Positions 55,704 to 63,930 of a stretch of DNA of 64,000 nucleotides are shown piece after piece; positions within the stretch are counted from its first letter, which is position 1; each line of letters begins with the position of its first letter. Below the pieces are notes generated by a model that was not told the DNA's origin, made no database searches, and saw only the letters and a list, made by a program, of their open reading frames with translations. Origin of the DNA: Quatrionicoccus australiensis (GTDB taxonomy: Bacteria; Pseudomonadota; Gammaproteobacteria; Burkholderiales; Rhodocyclaceae); the NCBI RefSeq assembly GCF_020510525.1, contig NZ_CP075188.1:124001-188000 (forward strand). The letters are read 5' to 3'. Made by a program: the position numbers and the translations under genes.

Positions 55704-55795
55704 AGTTGGCTTCGGCCGGCACAATGTGCCTTAACCTGGCCGGCGAGCGGCCAGGTTAGCCTCATCCGGCGAAGATTCGCGGCTTCGCCAGGGCT

Positions 55796-55935
55796 GCAAG
55801 CTGGCGCTTACAGCCCGGCGTCGTTGCGCAGCACTGCCGCGCGATCCGTCGCCTCCCAGGTGAATTCCGGTTCGTCGCGGCCGAAGTGGCCGTAGGCGGC
55901 GGTTTTCTGGTAGATCGGGCGCAGCAGGTCAAGCA
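55796..55935 (-). repeat. Second copy of the metK 3' end (tandem 137-bp duplication)
   Basis: These 140 bases match 55933-56072 (the real metK 3' end) without a mismatch I could find, offset by exactly 137 bases. The copy contains the last roughly 40 codons and stop of metK but no start, so it is not a separate gene. A 3-base shared junction (GCA) suggests a slippage or unequal-crossover origin. Confidence 0.93.
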
Positions 55936-55944
55936 AGCTGGCGC

Positions 55945-57108
55945 TTACAGCCCGGCGTCGTTGCGCAGCACTGCCGCGCGATCCGTCGCCTCCCAGGTGA
56001 ATTCCGGTTCGTCGCGGCCGAAGTGGCCGTAGGCGGCGGTTTTCTGGTAGATCGGGCGCAGCAGGTCAAGCATGTTAACGATGCCCTTCGGGCGCAGGTC
56101 GAAGTGCTTGCGGATCAGTGCGGTCAGGGTTTCGTTGCTGACTTTGCCGGTGCCGTAGGTTTCGACCATGATCGAGGTCGGTTCGGCGACGCCGATGGCG
56201 TAGGAAACCTGCACCAGGCAGCGCGAGGCCAGACCGGCGGCGACAATGTTCTTGGCGACGTAGCGGGTGGCGTAGGCAGCGGAGCGGTCAACCTTGGACG
56301 GATCCTTGCCGGAGAAGGCGCCACCGCCGTGCGGCGCGGCCCCGCCATAGGTGTCGACGATGATCTTGCGGCCGGTCAGGCCGCAGTCGCCCTGCGGGCC
56401 GCCGACAACGAAGCGGCCGGTCGGGTTGACCAGGAACTTGATGTCGCCCTTGATCAGTTCTTTCGGCAACACCGGCTTGATGATCTGTTCGATGGTCGAT
56501 TCGCGCAGGTCTTCCAGGCTGATGTCCGGCGAGTGCTGGGTGGACAGCACGACGGTGTCAATGCAGTAGGGTTTGCCATCGACGTACTTGATGGTGACCT
56601 GCGACTTGGCATCCGGACGCGCCCACGGCAGGCGGCCATCCTTGCGCAGCATGGCCTGGCGCTCGACGAGGCGGTGCGACAGGTAGATCGGCAGCGGCAT
56701 CAGCGACGGGGTTTCGTCGCAGGCGTAGCCGAACATCAGGCCCTGGTCGCCGGCGCCCTGATTGAGATTGTCGTCGTAGGCCTTGTCCACGCCCTGGGCG
56801 ATGTCCGGGCTCTGCTTGTCGTAGGCGACGAGCACGGCGCAGCCTTTGTAGTCGATGCCGTATTCGGTATTGTCGTAGCCGATGCGCTTGATGGTGTCGC
56901 GGGCAACCTGGATGTAATCGACGTTGGCGTTGGTGGTGATTTCACCGGCCAGGACAACCAGGCCGGTGTTGCACAGGGTTTCGGCAGCAACGCGGGAATG
57001 CTTGTCCTGGGCCAGGATGGCATCGAGGATGGCATCGGAAATCTGGTCGGAAACCTTGTCCGGATGACCTTCGGAAACAGATTCCGAGGTAAAGAAATAC
57101 TCGCTCAT
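55945..57108 (-). CDS. metK: S-adenosylmethionine synthetase MetK
   Basis: This 387-residue enzyme makes SAM from methionine and ATP. It begins [23 protein letters not shown], with the ATP-binding HPDK, then the [21 protein letters not shown] signature near residues 116-136, and [20 protein letters not shown] near 262-281 as the phosphate-binding P-loop-like motif. Length and motifs are complete. A SAM-II-like leader lies upstream. Its 3' end is followed by a perfect tandem copy and a shorter copy. It supplies SAM for the methyl cycle with metF and ahcY. Confidence 0.97.
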   Translation of the reverse strand: MSEYFFTSESVSEGHPDKVSDQISDAILDAILAQDKHSRVAAETLCNTGLVVLAGEITTNANVDYIQVARDTIKRIGYDNTEYGIDYKGCAVLVAYDKQSPDIAQGVDKAYDDNLNQGAGDQGLMFGYACDETPSLMPLPIYLSHRLVERQAMLRKDGRLPWARPDAKSQVTIKYVDGKPYCIDTVVLSTQHSPDISLEDLRESTIEQIIKPVLPKELIKGDIKFLVNPTGRFVVGGPQGDCGLTGRKIIVDTYGGAAPHGGGAFSGKDPSKVDRSAAYATRYVAKNIVAAGLASRCLVQVSYAIGVAEPTSIMVETYGTGKVSNETLTALIRKHFDLRPKGIVNMLDLLRPIYQKTAAYGHFGRDEPEFTWEATDRAAVLRNDAGL

Positions 57109-57160
57109 GGCTACTCCATTCGGTCCTTGGTCCGGCGTTACCGGCTTCGGACCACGAGCG

Positions 57161-57220
57161 GGCGACGCTTTAGCGGTATTTATTAGTCGCCCCGCAAGTT
57201 GTCTCTTTAACTCGGCGAAC
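57161..57220 (-). promoter_or_regulatory. SAM-II-like riboswitch candidate upstream of metK
   Basis: On the minus strand the leader holds a 5-base stem (TCGCC / GGCGA) enclosing GAGTTAAA and CTTGCGG, followed at once by AATAAATACCGCTAAAG. This order (stem, GATTTAA-like loop, TTGC, stem, ATAAAT, GCTAAA) follows the SAM-II class. The GGCGA arm can instead pair with downstream GTCGCCC, giving a rival hairpin. A TATTAT box lies just upstream at 57223-57228. The assignment is by eye; SAM-II is best known from alphaproteobacteria. Confidence 0.5.
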
Positions 57221-57266
57221 GGATAATACTAAACTTTTCTCGGCAGGTTTCAACCCCCGGAGCAGC

Positions 57267-58124
57267 ATGGTTTCTATCTTCCGTTTTCTCGGCTGGCTGC
57301 CGTTGTGGCTGGTGCATGTGCTGGGTGGGGCCCTTGGGCGCCTGGCCTACTGGTTGTCGCCGACCTATCGCCGGCACTTGCGCGAGAATCTCGCCCAGGC
57401 CGGCATGGATCCGGCTTTGCGTCTGGCGGCGGCCGCCGAGTCCGGCAAGCAGATGCTGGAGTTGTCGCGCATCTGGATGCGGACGCTGGATGAGGCTTGC
57501 GAGCAGGTGGTCGAGGTCGTCGGCTGGACGCATGTCGAGGCAGCCAGGGCGAGCGGCAAAGGCATCGTTTTCCTGACGCCGCATCTCGGTTGTTTCGAGA
57601 TTACGGCCCAGTATCTGTCGTCGCACTTTCCGATCACCGTGCTCTATCGACCACCGAAAAATGCCAGTTTCCAGTACCTGATCGAGACCGGCCGCCAGCG
57701 CGAACAACTGCACCTGGCACCGGCTGATCTGTCCGGCGTCCGTTCGCTGATCAAGGCACTCAAACGTGGCCAGGCGGTTGGTTTGCTGCCCGACCAGGCA
57801 CCGAAGACCGGCGAAGGTGTCTGGCTGGATTTCTTCGGTCGCCCGGCCTATACGATGACGCTGGCCGCCCGCCTGACCGAAACCGCGGCGACGACGCTGA
57901 TGACCTGGGGCGAGCGACTGCCGGATGGGCGCGGTTATCGCGTTCATTTTGCACCGCCGCAAACTGAGCTCACCGGTGATACGGTCAACCGTGCGCAGCA
58001 GATAAATTCCGAGGTCGAGCACCTGGTGCGCCAGTGCCCGGAGCAATATCTCTGGGGCTATAACCGTTACAAACGTCCTGCCGGTGCCGAAGCGCCGCCA
58101 GAACGACAAGGGATTTCACAATGA
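57267..58124 (+). CDS. LpxL/HtrB-like lysophospholipid acyltransferase (first)
   Basis: This 285-residue membrane-bound acyltransferase resembles the late lipid A acyltransferases. A hydrophobic N-terminus (RFLGWLPLWLVHVLGGALG) anchors it; the active site is seen as GIVFLTPHLGCFEI near residue 99 (H...E version of HxxxxD/E), YRPPKNA near 128 and LLPDQAPKTGEGVWLDFFG near 173-191. It overlaps the next, related gene by ATGA, so the two probably add secondary acyl chains to lipid A in order. Divergent from metK. Confidence 0.88.
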   Translation: MVSIFRFLGWLPLWLVHVLGGALGRLAYWLSPTYRRHLRENLAQAGMDPALRLAAAAESGKQMLELSRIWMRTLDEACEQVVEVVGWTHVEAARASGKGIVFLTPHLGCFEITAQYLSSHFPITVLYRPPKNASFQYLIETGRQREQLHLAPADLSGVRSLIKALKRGQAVGLLPDQAPKTGEGVWLDFFGRPAYTMTLAARLTETAATTLMTWGERLPDGRGYRVHFAPPQTELTGDTVNRAQQINSEVEHLVRQCPEQYLWGYNRYKRPAGAEAPPERQGISQ

Positions 58125-58996
58125 GGGCTGGCTTTACCTATCTTCTTCTTGGTTTCCTCTGGCTGTTGCACTGGTTGCCCCTGCCTGTCCTGCGCCTGAT
58201 CGGCCGCGGGTTGGGCAAACTGCTCTATGCTTTCGGACATGAACGGCGCAATGTCGCACTGATCAACCTGCGCCTGTGTTTCCCGGAAAAGACGGAAGCC
58301 GAGCGCGAAGACATCGCCCGTCGCCATTTCATTGCCCTTGCCCAATCCGTGCTTGATCGCACCCTGGGCTGGTGGGCATCGCCGGAGCGGCTGAAGCGCA
58401 TCATCCGCGTGCATGGTCTGGAGCATCTTACCGATTCCTGCGGTGCGCCGACCATCCTGCTTTCTGCCCACTTCGTCGGGCTCGATGCGGGGGCGACGCG
58501 CATCACCATGGATGTCGAGGGCTGCAACATCTACTCGCAGCAGAAGAACAAGGTGTTCGAGCGGGTCATGCAGAACGGCCGCAAGCGCTTCAAGGAAGGC
58601 ATCCAGCTGTCGCGTCAGGACGGCATGCGCAAGATCATCAAGGCGATCAAGGCGGGCTATCCGCTGTATTATTTTACCGATATGGATTACGGCCCCAAGG
58701 AGTCGATCTTCGTGCCCTTTTTCGGCGTTCCGGCAGCTACCATCACCGGTGTCTCGCGTCTGGTTCGCCTGACCGGTGCCCGCGTGGTGACTGCAATCAC
58801 GCGCCAGGTCGAAGATGGTTACGAGGTCGAGATCAGTCCGCCGTGGACGGATTTTCCACGTGAAAGCGTTGAGGCCGATACGTTGTACGTGAATCAGTAT
58901 ATTGAAAGCCAGGTGCTGCGCATGCCGGAGCAGTATTTCTGGGTGCATAAACGCTTCAAGACCCGGCCGCCCGGAGAACAGAGGTTTTACAAATGA
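58121..58996 (+). CDS. LpxL/LpxM-like lipid A biosynthesis acyltransferase (second)
   Basis: This 291-residue protein is a relative of the first acyltransferase. It has an N-terminal hydrophobic helix (LLLGFLWLLHWLPLPVL), TILLSAHFVGLDAGATRI near residue 111 with the catalytic His and Asp, YSQQKNKVFE near 137 and YFTDMDYGPKESIFVPFFG near 185-203. The final YFWVHKRFKTRPPGE is the usual LpxL/LpxM ending. It overlaps both the gene before and the GNAT gene after by 4 bases. Confidence 0.9.
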   Translation: MRAGFTYLLLGFLWLLHWLPLPVLRLIGRGLGKLLYAFGHERRNVALINLRLCFPEKTEAEREDIARRHFIALAQSVLDRTLGWWASPERLKRIIRVHGLEHLTDSCGAPTILLSAHFVGLDAGATRITMDVEGCNIYSQQKNKVFERVMQNGRKRFKEGIQLSRQDGMRKIIKAIKAGYPLYYFTDMDYGPKESIFVPFFGVPAATITGVSRLVRLTGARVVTAITRQVEDGYEVEISPPWTDFPRESVEADTLYVNQYIESQVLRMPEQYFWVHKRFKTRPPGEQRFYK

Positions 58997-59496
58997 ACAG
59001 CCTGAACATCGAAATTCGTCCCGTCACGCCACCCGACGTGCCGGCCATCTCGTCGTTGGCGCGTGAAATCTGGCAAGCCACCTACCCGGGCATCATCACC
59101 CAGGACCAGATCGACTTCATGCTCGAGCAGCGCTACGGGCATGAGCGCCTGTACGATGATCTTGAAGATGCCGACAAATGGCTGGACCAGGCCTTCCAGG
59201 ACGGGCGCCGGGTCGGCTTCGCCTTCAGCGAGATCTACAAGGGCGAGTTCAAGCTCGACAAGCTCTACATTCATCCGGATGTGCAGCGCAAGGGCGTTGG
59301 CGGCCAATTGATCGAGCACGTCGCACAGCGGGCAAGAAAGCTGGGTTACCCCTGCGTCATCCTGGCGGTCAACAAACGCAACGAAAAAGCGATCGGTTCG
59401 TACAAGAAATACGGTTTCGTCGTGCGCGAAACGATTGTTGACGACATTGGCCGCGGCTTCGTGATGGACGATTTCATCATGGAGAAAAAACTTTAA
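58993..59496 (+). CDS. GNAT family N-acetyltransferase
   Basis: This 167-residue protein has the GNAT fold: an N-terminal IEIRPVTPPDVPAI strand-helix, KLDKLYIHPDVQRKGVGGQLIEHV near residues 91-110 holding the acetyl-CoA loop RKGVGG, and a C-terminal NEKAIGSYKKYGF near 138. The sequence is close to RimI/YjaB-type small acetyltransferases acting on amino groups. Substrate unknown. It is translationally coupled to the lipid A acyltransferases, although a link in function is not evident. Confidence 0.85.
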   Translation: MNSLNIEIRPVTPPDVPAISSLAREIWQATYPGIITQDQIDFMLEQRYGHERLYDDLEDADKWLDQAFQDGRRVGFAFSEIYKGEFKLDKLYIHPDVQRKGVGGQLIEHVAQRARKLGYPCVILAVNKRNEKAIGSYKKYGFVVRETIVDDIGRGFVMDDFIMEKKL

Positions 59497-59555
59497 GAAT
59501 TTGAGGTAACTTGCTGCCTCTGTTATTCTTTTTTAATTAATCAACGGAGCAGCTT

Positions 59556-60386
59556 GTGAAGCTCAAATTCTCGAAAATGCATGGTTTGGGCAACGATTTC
59601 GTTGTCCTTGATGGCGTCCGCCAGGCGGTTTCCCTGACGCCGGAACAACTGCGCTATCTGGCCGACCGCAATTTCGGTGTCGGCTGCGACCAGATCCTGC
59701 TTGTCGAAGCGCCTGGCCAGGCCGGCGTCGATTTCCGCTACCGCATCTTCAATGCCGACGGCAGCGAGGTCGAGCAGTGCGGCAACGGCGCGCGCTGCTT
59801 CGTGCGTTTCGTGCATGAGCAAGGCCTGACCGACAAGCGCGAGATCAAGGTCGAGACGAAGCGCGGCATCATTACGCCGCGCCTCGAGGCGAACGGCAGC
59901 GTCACCGTGGACATGGGCGAGCCGCGCTTCCTGCCGGCCGAGATTCCCTTCCTGCACGACGAGGACGTGGTCATCTACAACCTCGATGTGGCCGACGAAA
60001 CGCTGGAAATCAGCGTCGTCTCGATGGGCAATCCGCACGCCGTACAGGTCGTCGATAGCGTAGACACGGCGCCGGTCGGTCAACACGGTCCGTTGATCGA
60101 AAACCACGAACAATTCCCGCAACGCGTTAACGCCGGTTTCATGCAGGTTGTCGACCGGCATGCGATCAAGCTGCGCGTTTTCGAGCGCGGTTCCGGCGAA
60201 ACGCTGGCTTGCGGCACCGGCGCTTGCGCCGCCGTGGTCACCGGTATCCGCCGCGGCCTGCTCGACTCGCCGGTGCGCGTCACGACGCGCGGCGGCGACC
60301 TCAATATCGCCTGGGGCGGCCCCGGCCGTCCGGTCCTGATGACCGGCCCGGCGATGACTGTATTCACTGGAGAAATCGAATTATGA
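59556..60386 (+). CDS. dapF: Diaminopimelate epimerase DapF
   Basis: This 276-residue cofactor-free epimerase converts LL- to meso-diaminopimelate for peptidoglycan and lysine. It has [13 protein letters not shown] near residue 6, the two catalytic cysteines in ECGNGAR-type [17 protein letters not shown] near 67-83 and [17 protein letters not shown] near 210-226, and [10 protein letters not shown] near 155. The start is GTG at 59556, after a CGGAGC ribosome site. It overlaps the DUF484 gene by ATGA, part of the conserved dapF-DUF484-xerC block. Confidence 0.96.
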   Translation: MKLKFSKMHGLGNDFVVLDGVRQAVSLTPEQLRYLADRNFGVGCDQILLVEAPGQAGVDFRYRIFNADGSEVEQCGNGARCFVRFVHEQGLTDKREIKVETKRGIITPRLEANGSVTVDMGEPRFLPAEIPFLHDEDVVIYNLDVADETLEISVVSMGNPHAVQVVDSVDTAPVGQHGPLIENHEQFPQRVNAGFMQVVDRHAIKLRVFERGSGETLACGTGACAAVVTGIRRGLLDSPVRVTTRGGDLNIAWGGPGRPVLMTGPAMTVFTGEIEL

Positions 60387-61054
60387 GCGCGCTGTTCCCG
60401 GAAGAAGTTGCCGATTACCTGAAGAACAATCCCGGTTTCTTCGAGCAGTACGCCGATCTGGTGGCGCAGATTTTCGTGCCGCATCCGCACGGCGGGCGGG
60501 CGATTTCGCTGGCCGAACGGCAGATGCTGACGCTGCGCGAGAAGAATCGCCAGTCGGAAAGCAAGCTGGCCGAGTTGATCGCCTTTGGCGAAGAAAACGA
60601 CGCGATCAGCGAAAAGGTGCATCGCCTGGCGGTCGGCCTGGTCGCCGCGGAAACCTTCCAGGCGGTCATCCATTTGCTCAATTTTCACCTGCGTGACGAT
60701 TTCTCGGTGCCGCATGTTGCCTTGCGTCTGTGGAACAAGCCGGCCGATATCGATGATCTGCCGGAATTCGCTGCGGTCAGCGAGGAGTTGCAGGTTTTTG
60801 CCGAAACGCTGGGGCGGCCGTATTGCGGCTCGACCGCCGGTTTCGGCACGGCCTCGTGGTTCGGCGAGCACGCCAACCACATCCGTTCGCAGGCGCTGAT
60901 CGCGCTGCGCAACGGTGGCGGCACGATCGGCATGATCGCGCTGGGCAGCGAGGAAGCCCAGCGCTTTTACGCCGACATGGGCACGCTCTATCTCGAACGT
61001 CTGGGCGAGATGGTCTCGGCCGCGCTGGCCCGGGTGACCAAGAGCGTTCTGTGA
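60383..61054 (+). CDS. DUF484 family protein
   Basis: This 223-residue soluble protein matches DUF484, a GAF-like family encoded between dapF and xerC in many proteobacteria. It has a helical start ([39 protein letters not shown], in two parts), a coiled middle and a GAF-like end ([21 protein letters not shown]). Its role is unknown. The ATG at 60383 overlaps dapF and its stop overlaps xerC (GTGA). Confidence 0.93.
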   Translation: MSALFPEEVADYLKNNPGFFEQYADLVAQIFVPHPHGGRAISLAERQMLTLREKNRQSESKLAELIAFGEENDAISEKVHRLAVGLVAAETFQAVIHLLNFHLRDDFSVPHVALRLWNKPADIDDLPEFAAVSEELQVFAETLGRPYCGSTAGFGTASWFGEHANHIRSQALIALRNGGGTIGMIALGSEEAQRFYADMGTLYLERLGEMVSAALARVTKSVL

Positions 61055-61953
61055 GTCAGGCGGCTGACGCCGTTGCTGCCTGGCTGGCCGAGCTGGCCGA
61101 GCAGCGCCGGTTATCGCCGCACACGATCAGCAATTACCGGCGCGATCTCGACAAGTTGCTGAGCGCGGCCGGTGAAATGCCGCTCGCCGAATTGCACGGC
61201 CAGCAGATTCGCCGCTTCATTGGCCAAATGCACGCGCAAGGCCTGGGCGGTCGCTCGCTGGCTCGCACCCTGTCGGCCTGGCGCGGCTTTTTCGCCTGGC
61301 TCGGCAGGCATGGCGCAGTGCCGGCCAATCCGTGCGAGGGCGTGCGTTCCCCGAAGTCACCCAAACTGTTGCCCAAGGCCTTGTCGGTCGATGAGGTCAA
61401 TCGCCTGCTCGAGCCTTTCGCCGACGACGATCCGCTGCTGGCGGCGCGCGATACGGCGATGTTCGAACTGTTCTATTCCTCCGGCCTGCGTCTGGCCGAG
61501 CTGGCCGCGCTCGACCGCGATGCGCTCGATTCCATCCTGCACGAAGGCGAGGTCAGGGTGCTCGGCAAGCGCAGCAAGGCGCGCATCGTGCCGGTCGGGC
61601 GCATGGCGCAGCGGGCGCTGGCGGCCTGGGCCGAGGTGCGCGACCAACTGGCCGGTGCCGATGAGGTGGCCTTGTTCGTTGGCCAGCGCGGCCGGCGGAT
61701 CAGTCATCGCGTGATCGAGGATCGCCTGGCCAAGCGTGCCGTGCAGCTCGGTCTGCCGCGCCACGTGCATCCGCACATGCTGCGCCATTCGTTCGCCTCG
61801 CATGTGCTGCAGTCCTCCGGCGACCTGCGCGCGGTGCAGGAAATGCTCGGTCATGCCAGCATCGCGTCGACCCAGGTTTATACGCATCTCGACTTCCAGC
61901 ATCTGGCGCGAACCTACGATGCGGCGCATCCGCGGGCCAAGCGCAAGCCCTGA
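61051..61953 (+). CDS. xerC: Tyrosine recombinase XerC
   Basis: This 300-residue site-specific recombinase resolves chromosome dimers at dif with XerD. The N-terminal SAM-like domain holds LSPHTISNYRRDLDKLL near residue 20. The catalytic residues are all visible: Arg in YSSGLRLAELAAL near 147, Lys in VLGKRSKARIVPV near 172, HMLRHSFASHVL near 243 and the tyrosine in ASTQVYTHLDFQHL near 275. The start is GTG at 61051, overlapping the DUF484 stop. It is not linked to any integron or phage here. Confidence 0.95.
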   Translation: MSQAADAVAAWLAELAEQRRLSPHTISNYRRDLDKLLSAAGEMPLAELHGQQIRRFIGQMHAQGLGGRSLARTLSAWRGFFAWLGRHGAVPANPCEGVRSPKSPKLLPKALSVDEVNRLLEPFADDDPLLAARDTAMFELFYSSGLRLAELAALDRDALDSILHEGEVRVLGKRSKARIVPVGRMAQRALAAWAEVRDQLAGADEVALFVGQRGRRISHRVIEDRLAKRAVQLGLPRHVHPHMLRHSFASHVLQSSGDLRAVQEMLGHASIASTQVYTHLDFQHLARTYDAAHPRAKRKP

Positions 61954-62020
61954 TCCGGGCTGGCAAAATCGCCTGTGGCAGGCGGTCGACCGCTAAAAAA
62001 GCAGGAAAATCCGGCTTCAA

Positions 62021-62049
62021 TTGACCTGCGGGCTGTCTACCTCTATGAT
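62021..62049 (+). promoter_or_regulatory. Strong sigma-70 promoter before the 50-residue gene
   Basis: TTGACC at 62021-62026 and TATGAT at 62044-62049 are separated by 17 bases, one mismatch from consensus in each box. Transcription should start near 62056, giving a leader of about 33 bases to the ATG at 62089. Confidence 0.8.
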
Positions 62050-62088
62050 TCACGGTTTTGAAAATTCGCCGGAATCAAGGAGTTAGTC

Positions 62089-62241
62089 ATGGCTATCAAT
62101 CGCACCCGCCGCTCTTCCCTCGAGCGCCGCAGCATTTCCAAGTCTGCCAAGCGTCTGTTCAAGGGCGACGGCAAGACCGCATTCAAGGTCATCTACGCTG
62201 CCGAATGCCACGCTCGTAACCGCAAGGCACTGGGCGCTTAA
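62089..62241 (+). CDS. Small basic protein, 50 residues
   Basis: This 50-residue protein (AINRTRRSSLERRSISK at the start, YAAECHARNRKALGA at the end) is not in any family I know. It is rich in Arg and Lys, with a single central helix-like segment (KTAFKVIYAAE). It has AAGGAG 8 bases upstream, its own promoter and its own terminator, and codons like highly expressed genes, so it is very likely real. The charge suggests binding to RNA, ribosome or DNA; that is inference. It lies between xerC and an rRNA methyltransferase gene. Confidence 0.82.
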   Translation: MAINRTRRSSLERRSISKSAKRLFKGDGKTAFKVIYAAECHARNRKALGA

Positions 62242-62260
62242 GCTGCTGTACCGTATTTCG

Positions 62261-62290
62261 AGCCCCGGTTGCCGCAAGGCAGCCGGGGCT
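62261..62290 (+). terminator. Intrinsic terminator of the 50-residue gene
   Basis: An inverted repeat (AGCCCCGG ... CCGGGGCT) closed by a GCC-GCAA-GGC tip lies 20 bases past the stop codon and is followed by TCTTTC. The GCAA tetraloop makes it very stable. Confidence 0.88.
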
Positions 62291-62349
62291 TCTTTCATTG
62301 TGAAGCCGCTTTTTGCCGGCTTCGTGGCGCGACAAGGCGGAAAAATCTT

Positions 62350-63543
62350 ATGGCTCAACTGATCCTGATGCCGGGCAAGGAACGTTCGGCGTTCAAGCAG
62401 CATCATCCCTGGGTGTTCGCCGGCTCGGTCGGTCGCCTCGAAGGGCGTGCCCGCCCCGGCGATACGGTCGAGGTGCTGGCTGATAACCTGCGCCCGCTCG
62501 GGCGCGCCGCCTACAGCCCGAAATCGCAGATTCGTGCCCGCTTCTGGACTTTCGATGCCGAAGAGTCGATCGACGACGCCTTCTTCAAGCGCCGTGTCGC
62601 GAGCGCCGTTGAACGCCGTCGCGCCTTGCCCGAGTTGCGCGGCCAGCAGGGCCTGCGCCTGATCCATGCCGAATCGGACGGCCTGCCCGGCGTCATCGCC
62701 GACCAGTACGGCGACACCATCGTCGTCCAGCTCACCTCGGCCGGTGCCGACAAGTGGCGCAACGCCATCGTTGCCGGTCTGGTCAAGGCGACCGGCTGCG
62801 CCCGCGTCTATGAGCGCTCCGATTCCGACGTGCGCGGCATGGAAGGCCTGGAGCCAACCACCGGCTGGCTGTATGGCGAAGCGCCGGCGACACCGCTGTC
62901 CATCGACGAGAATGGCGTGCGCCTGGCGGTCGACGTCGTCGGCGGGCACAAAACCGGTTTCTATCTCGATCAGCGCGACAACCGTGCGCTGCTCGGCCAG
63001 CTCGCGGCCGGCAAGGACGTCCTGAACTGTTTCTGCTACACCGCCGGTTTCTCGCTGCAGGCGCTGGCCGGCGGTGCCGCCAGCGTGCTCTCGATCGATT
63101 CCTCCGGCCCGGCCCTGGCGCAGGGCAAGGCCAATCTGGCGCTCAATCCGCAATTGCCGGCCGAACGCGCGCACTGGCAGGAAGCCGACGTCTTCCAGGC
63201 CTTGCGCGATTTCAAAAAGGAAGGCCGTCAGTTCGACCTGATCGTGCTCGATCCGCCCAAGTTTGCGCCCTCCGCCTCGCACGCCGAGCGCGCCGCCAAG
63301 GCCTACAAGGACATCAATGTCTTCGGTTTCAAGCTGTTGAAGCCGGGCGGCCTGCTGATGACCTATTCCTGTTCGGGCGGTATCGGCCTCGAACTGTTCC
63401 AGAAGATCGTTGCCGGTGCGGCGCACGACGCCGGACGCGAGGCGCGCATCGTGCGCCGCCTGGCCGGTGCGGCTGACCACCCGGTCGCGTTGAACTTTCC
63501 GGAAGGCGAATATCTCAAAGGTCTGCTCGTCCAGGTCGATTAA
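62350..63543 (+). CDS. RlmI-like 23S rRNA (cytosine-C5)-methyltransferase
   Basis: This 397-residue protein has the RlmI plan: an N-terminal PUA-type RNA-binding domain (HHPWVFAGSVGRLEGRARPGD near residue 18-38), a middle domain (DGLPGVIADQYGD near 110) and a class I methyltransferase with KTGFYLDQRDNRALL near 202, VLNCFCYTAGFSLQALAGGA near 223 and the motif LIVLDPPKFAPS near 298. RlmI makes m5C1962. ATG at 62350 with AGGCGGAAAAATCTT upstream. Confidence 0.9.
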   Translation: MAQLILMPGKERSAFKQHHPWVFAGSVGRLEGRARPGDTVEVLADNLRPLGRAAYSPKSQIRARFWTFDAEESIDDAFFKRRVASAVERRRALPELRGQQGLRLIHAESDGLPGVIADQYGDTIVVQLTSAGADKWRNAIVAGLVKATGCARVYERSDSDVRGMEGLEPTTGWLYGEAPATPLSIDENGVRLAVDVVGGHKTGFYLDQRDNRALLGQLAAGKDVLNCFCYTAGFSLQALAGGAASVLSIDSSGPALAQGKANLALNPQLPAERAHWQEADVFQALRDFKKEGRQFDLIVLDPPKFAPSASHAERAAKAYKDINVFGFKLLKPGGLLMTYSCSGGIGLELFQKIVAGAAHDAGREARIVRRLAGAADHPVALNFPEGEYLKGLLVQVD

Positions 63544-63552
63544 GTTGCCATC

Positions 63553-63834
63553 TTGAATCCGCTGCGCCATCTCCTTCTCGTTGTTGTCCTCTGCTTCGCC
63601 CAACTGGCGGCGGGGGCGCATGCCGTCGAGCATGCCGCGGGCAAGGAAGGGACGCTGCCGGCGCATGCCTGCGAACTCTGCCTGGCGGCACACGACCTGG
63701 GGGCGGCGCTGCCATCGCTGGCGGTTCTGCCGCCGGTGGTGGCTGCCTGTCTCGTTCCGGAAGCGCTGCACTCGCATGCGCGTACGGCTTTCCCCTCGCC
63801 GCTGGCCCGCCAGCGCGATCCTCCTGCTGCCTGA
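63553..63834 (+). CDS. Small membrane/exported protein (DUF2946-like)
   Basis: This 93-residue protein starts with TTG at 63553 and has a hydrophobic N-terminal segment (LLLVVVLCFAQLAAGAHA). Its mature part has CELCLAAHDLGAALPS, and histidines and cysteines that could bind metal. The pattern is like the DUF2946/heavy-metal-associated small proteins that often sit upstream of outer-membrane receptors or metal exporters. The match is loose, and no ATG fits. It is followed by a gene for an exported protein. Confidence 0.6.
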   Translation: MNPLRHLLLVVVLCFAQLAAGAHAVEHAAGKEGTLPAHACELCLAAHDLGAALPSLAVLPPVVAACLVPEALHSHARTAFPSPLARQRDPPAA

Positions 63835-63930
63835 AAACTGCCCTTTTTGAAGCGTCGACCGTCTGACGCGCCTGTCTTTGCCGACAAGCGCTGACGCCGG
63901 TCGCAACCGTGCATTTTCAGGAGAATTCCC

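Noticed and set aside
55796..55935. Second copy of the metK end as a pseudogene
   Set aside because: It is a tandem duplication of the last codons only, without start or promoter, so I list it as a repeat.
61051..61953. xerC as a sign of an integron or mobile element
   Set aside because: It lies in the conserved dapF-DUF484-xerC block and is the chromosomal dimer-resolution enzyme.
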